Shown piece after piece: positions 6,621-12,647 of a stretch of 34,474 nt of DNA; the stretch's first letter is position 1, and each line of letters opens with the position of its first letter. Origin of the DNA: a virus; the IMG/VR virus record IMGVR_UViG_3300035701_000152, positions 1 to 34,474 of that record. One strand, given 5' to 3'. The notes beneath the pieces are model-generated. The model worked only from the letters and a program-made list of their open reading frames with translations. It did not search any database and was not told the DNA's origin. The position numbers and the translations under genes are program-made.

Positions 6621-6797
6621 TTATCCTTTCAAGTTTTTAAGTTTTTTAAGTTTCTTACCACAAAACGGACAAAACTTAAATATCTTTTCCTCTGCGCAGC
6701 AAAAGCTGCCGTATCCGCAACCAGTTTTCCACCACCAGTCATAAGACGTAGCTGGACGCCGTCGCCAGATGCAAAACTTTATACTCATTTTTTTCAT
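6621..6797 (-). CDS. 58-aa Cys-rich zinc-finger-like protein
   Basis: Starts MKKMSIKFCIWRRRPATSYD and ends with CPFCGKKLKKLKNLKG. A Trp run (DWWWKTGCGYGSFCCAEE) lies between. The Cys set (C9, C27, C33/34, C43, C46) and the CPFCGKKL knuckle suggest one zinc site. Its ATG overlaps the upstream stop (ATGA), and the stop sits 3 bases before the next ATG, so it fits the operon exactly. Confidence 0.62.
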   Translation of the reverse strand: MKKMSIKFCIWRRRPATSYDWWWKTGCGYGSFCCAEEKIFKFCPFCGKKLKKLKNLKG

Positions 6798-6898
6798 CTC
6801 TCAAAATATGCCTTGGCCATATAAATTGAAACTAACCAAAATCCTACACAGTATCCCACTATAAGTAACCACGTCAAAGCTATCCATCGAGCTTTCAT
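6794..6898 (-). CDS. 34-aa single-span membrane protein
   Basis: MKARWIALTWLLIVGYCVGF begins a 34-residue protein with one hydrophobic helix and a short charged tail (AKAYFER). The stop overlaps the next ATG. Preceded by GAAAGAGTGAAAGA. Function unknown. Confidence 0.5.
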   Translation of the reverse strand: MKARWIALTWLLIVGYCVGFWLVSIYMAKAYFER

Positions 6899-6902
6899 TC
6901 TT

Positions 6903-6989
6903 TCACTCTTTCAGTCCTAATGCTTGAGGAGTTAAATAACACTTATTGCAAAAGTGTTTTACGTCTTTGCGGTTATCAGAAGGATGTTC
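6903..6989 (-). pseudogene. 28-codon Cys-containing tail in frame behind a TAA
   Basis: Directly after the TAA of the 142-residue gene, the same frame stays open for EHPSDNRKDVKHFCNKCYLT and ends ...PQALGLKE-stop. The composition is protein-like, with a CNKC knuckle. It may be a small gene whose start region (MRVN, then TAA in place of a Lys codon) has mutated, or a lost C-terminal extension of the 142-residue gene. Confidence 0.3.
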
Positions 6990-7418
6990 TTAATTAACTC
7001 TCATTTTTAATAATTTATCCCTTATCGCCCCAAAATCCTTGCCTTTATATAGATTGAATTTACGGAAATTGCTTATATGATAACTGAAATTGCGCGGATA
7101 AATTGTGCCTGGGTCTAATACTTTAGCAACCCAAGTATCTATCCTAATACTAAAAACGAATTTGCATATCCAATCTTTTCCTGATTCGCCGCGAATATTA
7201 CTATCGCCATTACAAAGAAGAGTTTTGGCTTTGAAAAACAATTTCTCATCAGGTAATTCGAGTCCCAGAACTGAATCGATGACCTTGCCGACAAACGTAT
7301 ATAATCTGCTATTTACGCAGCCAAGTAAATCCATAAGCAAGTCAAGAGGAGGTTCTTTGTCTTCTATAATCCAGACAATCCGGTTTTCATTAGCAAAATA
7401 AGTTTCTTCAAACTTCAT
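6990..7418 (-). CDS. Hypothetical early protein, 142 aa
   Basis: A mixed alpha/beta protein (MKFEETYFANENRIVWIIED...) with a middle segment FRKFNLYKGKDFGAIRDKLL near the end. No family recognised. The last four codons (MRVN) precede an unusual in-frame continuation (see 6903-6989). Confidence 0.6.
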   Translation of the reverse strand: MKFEETYFANENRIVWIIEDKEPPLDLLMDLLGCVNSRLYTFVGKVIDSVLGLELPDEKLFFKAKTLLCNGDSNIRGESGKDWICKFVFSIRIDTWVAKVLDPGTIYPRNFSYHISNFRKFNLYKGKDFGAIRDKLLKMRVN

Positions 7419-7442
7419 CTTTTCATCTTCTCAAAAAGCCGC

Positions 7443-7625
7443 TTACTCAATTTGCTTTCGCAGGGATGCAGGCCATTGATTTATAAATTTCAGTTGTTCG
7501 CAATCGCACTTGCCAATTCGTTTTGTTCTGATACTAATTCGGATTTTTTCCCAGTGATGTTTGCCGTCACAAAAGGTTGCTACTCCTTCTTCATATTTTA
7601 TTTGTTTCGCTGCTTCAAGACTCAT
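7443..7625 (-). CDS. Hypothetical early protein, 60 aa
   Basis: MSLEAAKQIKYEEGVATFCD begins a 60-residue protein with later Cys at CDC (GKCDCEQLKF). Possible single metal site (C19, H23/H24, C40, C42). Preceded by GAAGTGGAAAA. Unknown. Confidence 0.55.
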   Translation of the reverse strand: MSLEAAKQIKYEEGVATFCDGKHHWEKIRISIRTKRIGKCDCEQLKFINQWPASLRKQIE

Positions 7626-7657
7626 TTTTCCACTTCAAAAAAGCCGCCGCCGGCTGG

Positions 7658-7939
7658 TTATATATTCAAAACTAATCGCACATCGACATCGGCATCAAGT
7701 ATGTATAAGTCGCTGCGCGGTTCGCCCTTTTGCCGTTGCGTCTGCCGTAAAATCTTGACGGGCATCCCATCCATTACATCATCGTCAATACCTCCGATTT
7801 CGCGACAAGCATCAATGAATCCTTGCACCGAATCCGCCGTTCGCACAATACAATCGGCAGTGCAACCAATACCCTGCTCTTCATCGAGCCATTGTGTAAA
7901 TTGTTCTTTCAATTCTTCAATTTTCATTTCAGTAATCAT
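7658..7939 (-). CDS. Hypothetical early protein, 93 aa
   Basis: An acidic protein (MITEMKIEELKEQFTQWLDE ... ILDADVDVRLVLNI). GAGGTG precedes the ATG, and the ATG overlaps the stop of the 38-codon leader gene. It is the first larger gene of the leftward operon. No known domain. Confidence 0.62.
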   Translation of the reverse strand: MITEMKIEELKEQFTQWLDEEQGIGCTADCIVRTADSVQGFIDACREIGGIDDDVMDGMPVKILRQTQRQKGEPRSDLYILDADVDVRLVLNI

Positions 7940-8052
7940 TTTTTCACCTCAAAAGAGCCGGTTGCAGCGGAGGATTCCATTGGGCTGTCAAGCGCAAGGA
8001 TTGAACCACAACCGGCCCTGATTTTGCTTGTTTGATTTTCTTGACAGCCCAT
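7936..8052 (-). CDS. 38-codon first gene of the leftward operon
   Basis: Begins MGCQENQTSKIRAGCGSILA and ends ...ATGSFEVKK. GAAAGG lies 10 nt before the ATG and the stop overlaps the next ATG (ATGA), the same coupling used along this operon. The predicted transcript start is about 35 nt upstream. The codons just after the ATG form one arm of a 12-bp inverted repeat that pairs with later codons, so it may be a regulatory leader peptide rather than a working protein. Confidence 0.5.
   Translation of the reverse strand: MGCQENQTSKIRAGCGSILALDSPMESSAATGSFEVKK
7956..8051 (-). promoter_or_regulatory. Interleaved inverted repeats (pseudoknot-capable leader RNA)
   Basis: Two perfect inverted repeats alternate (A-B-A'-B'). 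A is GCCGGTTG at 7957-7964 with CAACCGGC at 8009-8016. B is TGGGCTGTCAAG at 7981-7992 with CTTGACAGCCCA at 8040-8051. Loops of about 16, 16 and 23 nt would let both helices form together as an H-type pseudoknot. It covers the start of the 38-codon gene and ends just before the ribosome site of the next gene. Confidence 0.45.
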
Positions 8053-8093
8053 ACAGCTTTAACCTTTCAATTTTCGTTTAATTCACTATCGGC

Positions 8094-8122
8094 ATTTTAC
8101 TAATCAGACTTGAATCTGTCAA
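8094..8122 (-). promoter_or_regulatory. Sigma70-type promoter for the leftward early operon
   Basis: On the minus strand, TTGACA (8122-8117), a 17-bp spacer and TAAAAT (8099-8094). The -35 box is perfect and the -10 box is 5/6. The predicted transcript start near 8087 leaves a 35-nt leader before the 38-codon gene. The rest of 8053-8248 is AT-rich and intergenic, between divergent transcription units. I see no equally good rightward promoter there. Confidence 0.72.
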
Positions 8123-8248
8123 GAAGATTTTTGGAAACAATTTTCTAAACCTTTACAAATACAAGAATTAAGTGCGCCGAAAGTTCAAAGAATTTTCAAC
8201 CGTAAAAATTTATTAAAGCAGTTTGAACGAATTGTCGATAATAGATTT

Positions 8249-8560
8249 ATGCTTACAGTTATCCTGTGCATTCTGGCTCTGAACGCTCCGACAGACGACC
8301 AAATCGTAGCCGCCATATGCAGGGCAGAGAACAGCGTCAAATATCCTTATGGCATAAAATCTATCAATACTCACGGCGACAAGGAATATGCTCGGCGCAT
8401 CTGCCTGAACACGATTCGCAATAACCGCAGACGCTGGCAGGCCGCCGGATGTCCGGGGGACTATATCGACTATCTTGCAGACCGCTATGTGCCTAAAAGC
8501 GTTGACCCACAGGGTAATATCAACTGGAAGCGCAACGTCAAATTTTTCTTAAAGAATTAG
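8249..8560 (+). CDS. Small lysozyme-like protein with signal sequence (putative endolysin)
   Basis: A 103-residue protein. A hydrophobic start (MLTVILCILALNAP) looks like a cleavable or signal-anchor export sequence. AAICRAENSVKYPYGIKSIN then carries a candidate catalytic Glu27 in the 'xxEN/SxxYPYGI' context seen in small lysozyme-superfamily phage proteins. The rest (ARRICLNTIRNNRRRWQAAG...YVPKSVDPQGNINW) matches that type as I remember it. It would cut peptidoglycan from outside the membrane. There is no ribosome site; a GATAAT box ends 6 nt before the ATG, so a leaderless message is possible. First gene of the rightward strand. Confidence 0.6.
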   Translation: MLTVILCILALNAPTDDQIVAAICRAENSVKYPYGIKSINTHGDKEYARRICLNTIRNNRRRWQAAGCPGDYIDYLADRYVPKSVDPQGNINWKRNVKFFLKN

Positions 8561-8597
8561 TTTGACTTTCAAGGGCGGTGCAAGTAGTTTGTAACTT

Positions 8598-8702
8598 ATG
8601 GTAAATTATAAAGCTATATTGCAATGGATTAAAGCCCCTGGCAGCAAACCTATACGCACGCCGTGTAGCTTTACTATTTACCATTCCAGGGGCTTTATTT
8701 TT
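8598..8702 (+). terminator. Terminator hairpin interleaved with a second long inverted repeat
   Basis: TAAAGCCCCTGG (8630-8641) pairs perfectly with CCAGGGGCTTTA (8686-8697), followed by TTTTT, giving a terminator with a 44-nt loop. A 19-nt repeat (8598-8616 with 8666-8684, 17 of 19 paired) is interleaved with it. Only 1 nt separates the two downstream arms, so the two structures compete. It lies between the lysozyme-like gene and the methyltransferase gene. Confidence 0.6.
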
Positions 8703-8716
8703 CGCAGGGAGGCAAG

Positions 8717-9595
8717 ATGGCAAAAGAAAATAATTTCGCAATCGAATTAGTTGTGCCTGAAGTGCCCGTTAAGTGGAATTATGAAGATTCAGTTCGAAAG
8801 GTCAAACAGGCAATCTATAAATGGAAAACTTTAACCATAGAACTTGCAATCGAACTTTGGATAGCCAGAGAGATTTTATCGCAAAAAGCCGCTTTTCAAC
8901 AGCGCCAATCCGATGGGACTTTTGTCCCGGCGGATAAAACCTGGTCGGATTATTGTAAGGAAATCGGCTATTTTCGGCGGGTTGTTAATCGTTGGTTGGA
9001 ACGATGGTTTGAAAAGAAAAGTTTGCCGAAACCGGAAACACCGGAACTGCCTGAAGGAATTTTCAATGTCATTTACGCCGACCCGCCCTGGCAATATGAC
9101 AATGCCGGACTTGGCGGCGCCGCCGAAAAACATTATAAAACAATGGCTCTCGAAGAGATTAAAACCTTCAAGGACAAAAAGGGACGGACGATACAGGATT
9201 GCTGTGCGGACAATTCTATCATATATTTATGGGTGACAAATCCGTTTTTGGAAGATGCTTTTGAGATTTTGAGAGCCTGGGGATTTGATTATAAAACAAA
9301 TTTTTGCTGGGTGAAAGAGGGCAGGCCGACTTACGGCAAACTTTGTTTTTATATTTACGGTCAACACGAGCTTTTACTATTAGGAACTCGCGGAGCTTTT
9401 CTGCCGACAGGTGAAAAGTTTAATAGCATTATAAGCTCAAAAAAAACAATACACAGCAGAAAACCGGAAATTATTTATGACATAATCGAAAAGATGTATC
9501 CCGATGGCAAATATCTGGAATTGTTCCATAGGGGCATTAAAAGAAAGGGCTGGGAATGTTGGGGATATGAATCACGCAACGACAGGAATGAATAA
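8717..9595 (+). CDS. MT-A70 family DNA adenine N6-methyltransferase
   Basis: A 292-residue protein. The catalytic DPPW (residues 122-125, in FNVIYADPPWQYDN) is typical of MT-A70 enzymes that methylate adenine N6. SIIYLWVTNPFLEDAFEILR, GFDYKTNFCWVKEG and the late KPEIIYDIIEKMYPDGKYLE segment with LFHRG are further family landmarks. The N-terminal 110 residues (WNYEDSVRKVKQAIYKWKTL...) look like a helical DNA-binding extension. GGGAGG precedes the ATG by 5 nt. The next gene follows within a few bases. It probably protects phage DNA from host restriction or regulates it. Confidence 0.9.
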   Translation: MAKENNFAIELVVPEVPVKWNYEDSVRKVKQAIYKWKTLTIELAIELWIAREILSQKAAFQQRQSDGTFVPADKTWSDYCKEIGYFRRVVNRWLERWFEKKSLPKPETPELPEGIFNVIYADPPWQYDNAGLGGAAEKHYKTMALEEIKTFKDKKGRTIQDCCADNSIIYLWVTNPFLEDAFEILRAWGFDYKTNFCWVKEGRPTYGKLCFYIYGQHELLLLGTRGAFLPTGEKFNSIISSKKTIHSRKPEIIYDIIEKMYPDGKYLELFHRGIKRKGWECWGYESRNDRNE

Positions 9596-9620
9596 AACCA
9601 AATCATATAACGGAGATTAT

Positions 9621-10106
9621 ATGGATATTGGCAAACAAGGCGAGCAGAAAGTAATCGAATGGCTCAAGGCCAGACCATCCGTTCTGGGTATTTCCGACTT
9701 TCGAGACATAAGAGTAATCCACGAAGCAGATATTGACATAGGGATACGGCTGTATAAGGGAAATATATGCTTGGCTGAAATCAAAACTGACACATATTTA
9801 GGAACTACAGGCAACGTGTTAAATGAAATCTTACGCATAAATCATTACGCAAACCATCAATACGCTGGATATCTTGGTTGGACATTGAGAAGTCCGGCTG
9901 AATGGCTTTTTTACTATGCGCCGAACAGAAAAATTCCCGCTATTTACATAGGGCGTTTTTCGGACATTCGATTAGTTTTGCAGAGATGGACAAAAAATAC
10001 CGAACATTCTGTTGTAATAACAAGAACGGATGAAATTAAAACAACTTATAACATTTTAATTCCTGAATGTGAATACGACAGCGTTTTTTCGATAAATGAA
10101 ATATGA
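9621..10106 (+). CDS. PD-(D/E)XK nuclease-like protein
   Basis: A 161-residue protein beginning MDIGKQGEQKVIEWLKARPS. The middle reads EADIDIGIRLYKGNICLAEIKTD. Asp39 plus E53-x-K55 fit the D...(E/D)xK active site of restriction-endonuclease-fold nucleases, and the N-terminal helix with conserved Glu also fits. The start at 9621 has CGGAG 5 nt upstream; ATG at 9588, overlapping the methyltransferase stop, is the alternative. Being adjacent to a DNA methyltransferase suggests a restriction-like or DNA-processing role (cleavage, resolvase), but no specific family is recognised. Confidence 0.55.
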   Translation: MDIGKQGEQKVIEWLKARPSVLGISDFRDIRVIHEADIDIGIRLYKGNICLAEIKTDTYLGTTGNVLNEILRINHYANHQYAGYLGWTLRSPAEWLFYYAPNRKIPAIYIGRFSDIRLVLQRWTKNTEHSVVITRTDEIKTTYNILIPECEYDSVFSINEI

Positions 10107-10143
10107 TTCCCGTTCCCGAATACTTTTTGCAAGGATGCTGAAA

Positions 10144-10824
10144 ATGGCAGGATATACGCCACTCTTTAATTCTATTGTAACCAGCAGCGTCTGGAACGAG
10201 GACAGCGAGACTCGTATTGTTTGGATTACTTTATTAGCTCTTGCGGATGCTAATGGCAAGGTCGAGGGAAGTGTATCGGGACTCGCCCCCGTTGCCAGAG
10301 TATCGCTTGCGATTTGCAAAAAAGCATTAAGCCGACTCAAACAACCTGACCCTTACAGTCGCACTAAAGAATATGAAGGACGGAGAATAAAGGACATTGA
10401 CGGCGGTTGGCAAGTTTTGAATTATATCAAGTTCAGGGAAAAAGCAAAAATGAGAACGGCGGAGTATTACAAAAATTATAGAAAAAGAAAAGCGATATTA
10501 AAAGAAAAAGATATTATACAAACAGAAACAAATACAGAAACAGGGCGCAGTTGCGCAACGTTGCAACCAGTTGCACAACGGTTGCAAATACCTCCATCTA
10601 TTTCTGATGTATCTCTTTATCTGGCAGACTATTGCAAAGAAAAGAACCTTCCACCACTTGACCCGCAGGATTTTATAGACTTTTATGAGGGTAAGGGTTG
10701 GATTGTAGGCAAGGTCAAAATGAAGGACTGGCAGGCCGCCGCCCGCAGGGCTGCACGAAACTGGGAGCGAAAGGCCGAAAGCCGAGACCAGCGATTTGAC
10801 AGACTTTTGAAGGAAAAAACATAA
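10144..10824 (+). CDS. DnaD-like phage replication initiation protein
   Basis: A 226-residue protein. The N-terminal winged-helix region (FNSIVTSSVWNEDSETRIVW...LADANGKVEGSVSGLAPVAR) is followed by LSRLKQPDPYSRTKEYEGRR and IKDIDGGWQVLNYIKFR, the pattern of phage replisome-organiser/DnaD-type proteins. A Lys-rich linker leads to a second helical domain (DPQDFIDFYEGKGWIVGKVK...WQAAARRAARNWERK), a DnaB-loading-like segment. The start at 10144 has AAGGA at 8 nt; the frame is open back to 10096. The linker-coding DNA carries iteron-like repeats, as in lambda O. The stop overlaps the next ATG (TAATG). Confidence 0.75.
   Translation: MAGYTPLFNSIVTSSVWNEDSETRIVWITLLALADANGKVEGSVSGLAPVARVSLAICKKALSRLKQPDPYSRTKEYEGRRIKDIDGGWQVLNYIKFREKAKMRTAEYYKNYRKRKAILKEKDIIQTETNTETGRSCATLQPVAQRLQIPPSISDVSLYLADYCKEKNLPPLDPQDFIDFYEGKGWIVGKVKMKDWQAAARRAARNWERKAESRDQRFDRLLKEKT
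10549..10587 (+). repeat. Iteron-like tandem repeat inside the replication gene
   Basis: Two adjacent 19-20-bp units, AGTTGCGCAACGTTGCAACC (10549-10568) and AGTTGCACAACGGTTGCAA (10569-10587). Each is built from TTGC/GCAA palindromes. They sit in the linker-coding part of the DnaD-like gene, just after an A-rich stretch (about 10440-10540). This resembles the origin layout inside lambda O-type genes. Confidence 0.55.
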
Positions 10825-11285
10825 TGATAAAAGAGCAGGCAAATCAGTTTATAAAAGAGATTTTGGGTGGCTTATGGCCTCGATGGGAGCCGAAACAAGA
10901 AGAAATAGATGGCTGGGTAGAACGGTTGTTGTATTTCGAGTATTATTCTGCCAAGCAAGCCGTTAATAATATGTTCTTTGAATCGATAACGGTTAGGGGT
11001 CTTGAACCGCCGGCGGGGAAGATACTTAATGCCATTAGAAAAACCCAGCAACTGAAAACAGGAACGAAAAGCGACCGGGTTTTGCTCTATACAATTATCA
11101 AAGAATCTTTATTTAATGCGGGCAAAAACCCTAAAATCTATGGTAAGGGCTTTTATGTGGGGACTAAAAATCAAGTCTCAGCCCCGGAAGAGATTGAACA
11201 CAGGGCTGAATTTCAAAGGCAAGAACTTAATAGTATTTATGGCGAAAATCATATTATCATAAGAAACTGGGAAAATTTCCCTTAA
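10824..11285 (+). CDS. Putative replicative helicase loader (G39P-like)
   Basis: A 153-residue protein. The N-terminal 75 residues (FIKEILGGLWPRWEPKQEEI DG... with YYSAKQAVNNMFF and LEPPAGKILNAIRK) follow the 'WP...W...L...Y..A..A......PP....I' pattern of phage helicase loader/inhibitor proteins such as G39P. The C-terminal half is unassigned. It starts within the TAATG of the DnaD-like gene, so the two are coupled, as expected for an initiator/loader pair. Assignment by pattern and context. Confidence 0.5.
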   Translation: MIKEQANQFIKEILGGLWPRWEPKQEEIDGWVERLLYFEYYSAKQAVNNMFFESITVRGLEPPAGKILNAIRKTQQLKTGTKSDRVLLYTIIKESLFNAGKNPKIYGKGFYVGTKNQVSAPEEIEHRAEFQRQELNSIYGENHIIIRNWENFP

Positions 11286-11287
11286 TA

Positions 11288-11488
11288 GTGGGGCAGGTCA
11301 GGTATAAAGTGAGACGTAATGACGGACTTCATAGCTATCGGGCAAGATGTCGAAAATGCGGCAAGGTCAAAGCTGACAAGAATATGATTTATGTGGTCCC
11401 GGAAGACTGCTATTATTGCAATCAGCAATGTATGGACGCTTACAATGCCATTAAAAGGGATAAGAAGGGGTTTGTGATAAATGGTTAG
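11288..11488 (+). CDS. Small zinc-finger protein
   Basis: A 66-residue basic protein with CRKCGK (Cys pair) and CYYCNQQC (second pair), a treble-clef-like arrangement. It starts with GTG at 11288. A second in-frame GTG at 11309 has a better ribosome site (CAGGTATAAA) and would give 59 residues. It probably binds nucleic acid. Role unknown. Confidence 0.55.
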   Translation: MGQVRYKVRRNDGLHSYRARCRKCGKVKADKNMIYVVPEDCYYCNQQCMDAYNAIKRDKKGFVING

Positions 11489-11600
11489 AAATTATTGGTT
11501 GTATTGGAAATCACATCCCATTATATCATTGGCAACTTTTGGTATGGGAATAGTGATTTACTTTTTAATCATCAAACCTCTTTTCTTTTGGTGGTTATAA
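11481..11600 (+). CDS. 39-aa single-span membrane protein
   Basis: MVRNYWLYWKSHPIISLATF, then a hydrophobic helix GMGIVIYFLIIKPLFFWWL. It overlaps the zinc-finger gene by 8 bases, and its stop touches the next ATG. It has the size and shape of a small lysis-related or inner-membrane protein, but nothing proves that. Confidence 0.5.
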   Translation: MVRNYWLYWKSHPIISLATFGMGIVIYFLIIKPLFFWWL

Positions 11601-11675
11601 ATGCCTGACGAAAAAATACTGAAAATATGTCGGGATTTTACGCACAAAAAGGCGAAACTTCTTAAGGGGAAATAG
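11601..11675 (+). CDS. Possible 24-aa basic peptide gene
   Basis: MPDEKILKICRDFTHKKAKL ending LKGK. It fits exactly between the stop of one membrane-protein gene and the ATG of the next (TAA-ATG and TAG-ATG junctions). It is too short to judge by composition; positional fit is the main support. Confidence 0.35.
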   Translation: MPDEKILKICRDFTHKKAKLLKGK

Positions 11676-11897
11676 ATGCTCAATGAGATTTTAGGGATTA
11701 TCGCAACAATCCTTGCCGTGACCGGAGTGATTTGCAACAACCGCAAAATGGTGGCCTGCTTTTATTTCTGGCTGTTGAGCAACGGCCTATCGGGAGTCAT
11801 ACACTTTAACTGCGGGATATATTCCCTGCTGGCAAGGGACATTGTATTTTGGGTTTTGGCCATTGAGGGATTGATAAAGTGGCGAAAGGGAAAGTGA
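11676..11897 (+). CDS. PnuC-like small membrane protein
   Basis: A 73-residue protein with two to three membrane helices (LGIIATILAVTGVICN, CFYFWLLSNGLSGVIHF, LLARDIVFWVLAIEGLIKW). The NNRKMVACFYFWLLSNGLSG...RDIVFWVLAIEG pattern resembles the short PnuC-like proteins found in phages. These are far shorter than real nicotinamide riboside transporters, so transport activity is doubtful. AAGGGGAAATAG precedes the ATG. The stop overlaps the next ATG (TGATG). Confidence 0.55.
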   Translation: MLNEILGIIATILAVTGVICNNRKMVACFYFWLLSNGLSGVIHFNCGIYSLLARDIVFWVLAIEGLIKWRKGK

Positions 11898-12064
11898 TGC
11901 TCATAATCGCTGGAATTCTGTTTGTGCTGGCAATGTTGTCCTGGTTTGTGGATAGGATGTTTGACAATGCCTCTGTGGACTTGCGGTGGGCAACGAGAAT
12001 TTTGATATTTTTGACATTGATTTTCATAGCCCTTAATTTGCTGGGGGAATTGATTGAACGATGA
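11897..12064 (+). CDS. 55-aa two-helix membrane protein (holin-like by topology)
   Basis: MLIIAGILFVLAMLSWFVDR is helix 1, then a charged turn, then ATRILIFLTLIFIALNLLGE as helix 2. The ATG at 11897 (TGATG overlap, AAGGG upstream) is preferred over GTG at 11879. Two-helix proteins of this size can be holins, and the stop overlaps the small terminase ATG. No sequence family supports lysis, and the lysozyme-like gene is 3.6 kb away. Confidence 0.5.
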   Translation: MLIIAGILFVLAMLSWFVDRMFDNASVDLRWATRILIFLTLIFIALNLLGELIER

Positions 12065-12555
12065 AAAAACAAAAACCTGATAAGCCAAAACCCAAAGTTG
12101 CCGATGTTAATGTTGAGCAGCTCCTCAAGACCCAACGGCAGGCGGCTGATTATGCCGATGTCAATACGCGCACAATCCGCCGATGGCTCAGCAATGGTAT
12201 GCCGACTTCGGCGGAAGGATATTACATCAAGGGTATTCTGGATTTTTTCAAAAACAATGAGAGCCGGGCGCCGAATGAAAACAGACAGCGATTTCTAAAA
12301 GCCGAGGCCGACCTGAAGGAGACAAAATCGGAACTTGCGAATATCGAATTGCGGATAAAGCGGGGTGAGCTTATCGAAAGCGCCGAAATTGAGGCGGGGC
12401 GGGTTGCCCGCATATTAGCGGCGAAGCGGGCGTTTCGTGGGCTTGGCCGGAATCTGGCGCTGCGACTGTCGAAAATGGGGGGCAATCCGAGCGGCATTCA
12501 GAAGGCAATAGATATAAAAATAAGGGAGATAATTGAAGAGTTTGCGAGAAATTGA
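12061..12555 (+). CDS. Terminase small subunit (Nu1-like)
   Basis: A 164-residue protein. A basic N-terminus is followed by a winged helix-turn-helix, LLKTQRQAADYADVNTRTIR then RWLSNGMP, as in Nu1-type terminase small subunits (about residues 21-50). A long charged helix (QRFLKAEADLKETKSELANI...ELRIKRGELI) for oligomerisation follows. The protein would bind the packaging site and hand DNA to the large subunit. It overlaps the upstream gene by ATGA. Two unrelated genes separate it from the large subunit gene, unlike the usual adjacency. Confidence 0.75.
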   Translation: MKKQKPDKPKPKVADVNVEQLLKTQRQAADYADVNTRTIRRWLSNGMPTSAEGYYIKGILDFFKNNESRAPNENRQRFLKAEADLKETKSELANIELRIKRGELIESAEIEAGRVARILAAKRAFRGLGRNLALRLSKMGGNPSGIQKAIDIKIREIIEEFARN

Positions 12556-12571
12556 AAATCTATATTCAATT

Positions 12572-12626
12572 AAGTTGCGTTTTGTTCAGTTGTGTTATGT
12601 TACGTTCCGTTGCGTTAAGTTAAGTT
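12572..12626 (+). repeat. NNGTT pentamer array 1 (11 units)
   Basis: Eleven consecutive perfect NNGTT units at exact 5-nt spacing. The NN are AA, GC, TT, CA, GT, AT, AC, CC, GC, AA, AA, then TTT. Two decayed units (ATATT, CAATT) may precede. It fills the gap between the small terminase stop and the ribosome site (GAAAGGAAG) of the next gene. Not coding and not self-complementary. Confidence 0.92.
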
Positions 12627-12647
12627 TTTAGAGAAAGGAAGTGTGTT

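Noticed and set aside
7981-8051. tRNA-like element (minus strand GGTTCAATCC plus a 12-bp end stem)
   Set aside because: The T-loop-like sequence is not flanked by a 5-bp T-stem and lies at the wrong distance from the acceptor-like stem. No anticodon arm can be drawn.
12572-12626. NNGTT array as a coding sequence
   Set aside because: Two frames of array 1 are open (no TAA arises in those phases), but array 2 hits TAG in the same relative frame. The 5-nt period does not match codons, and there is no ribosome site.
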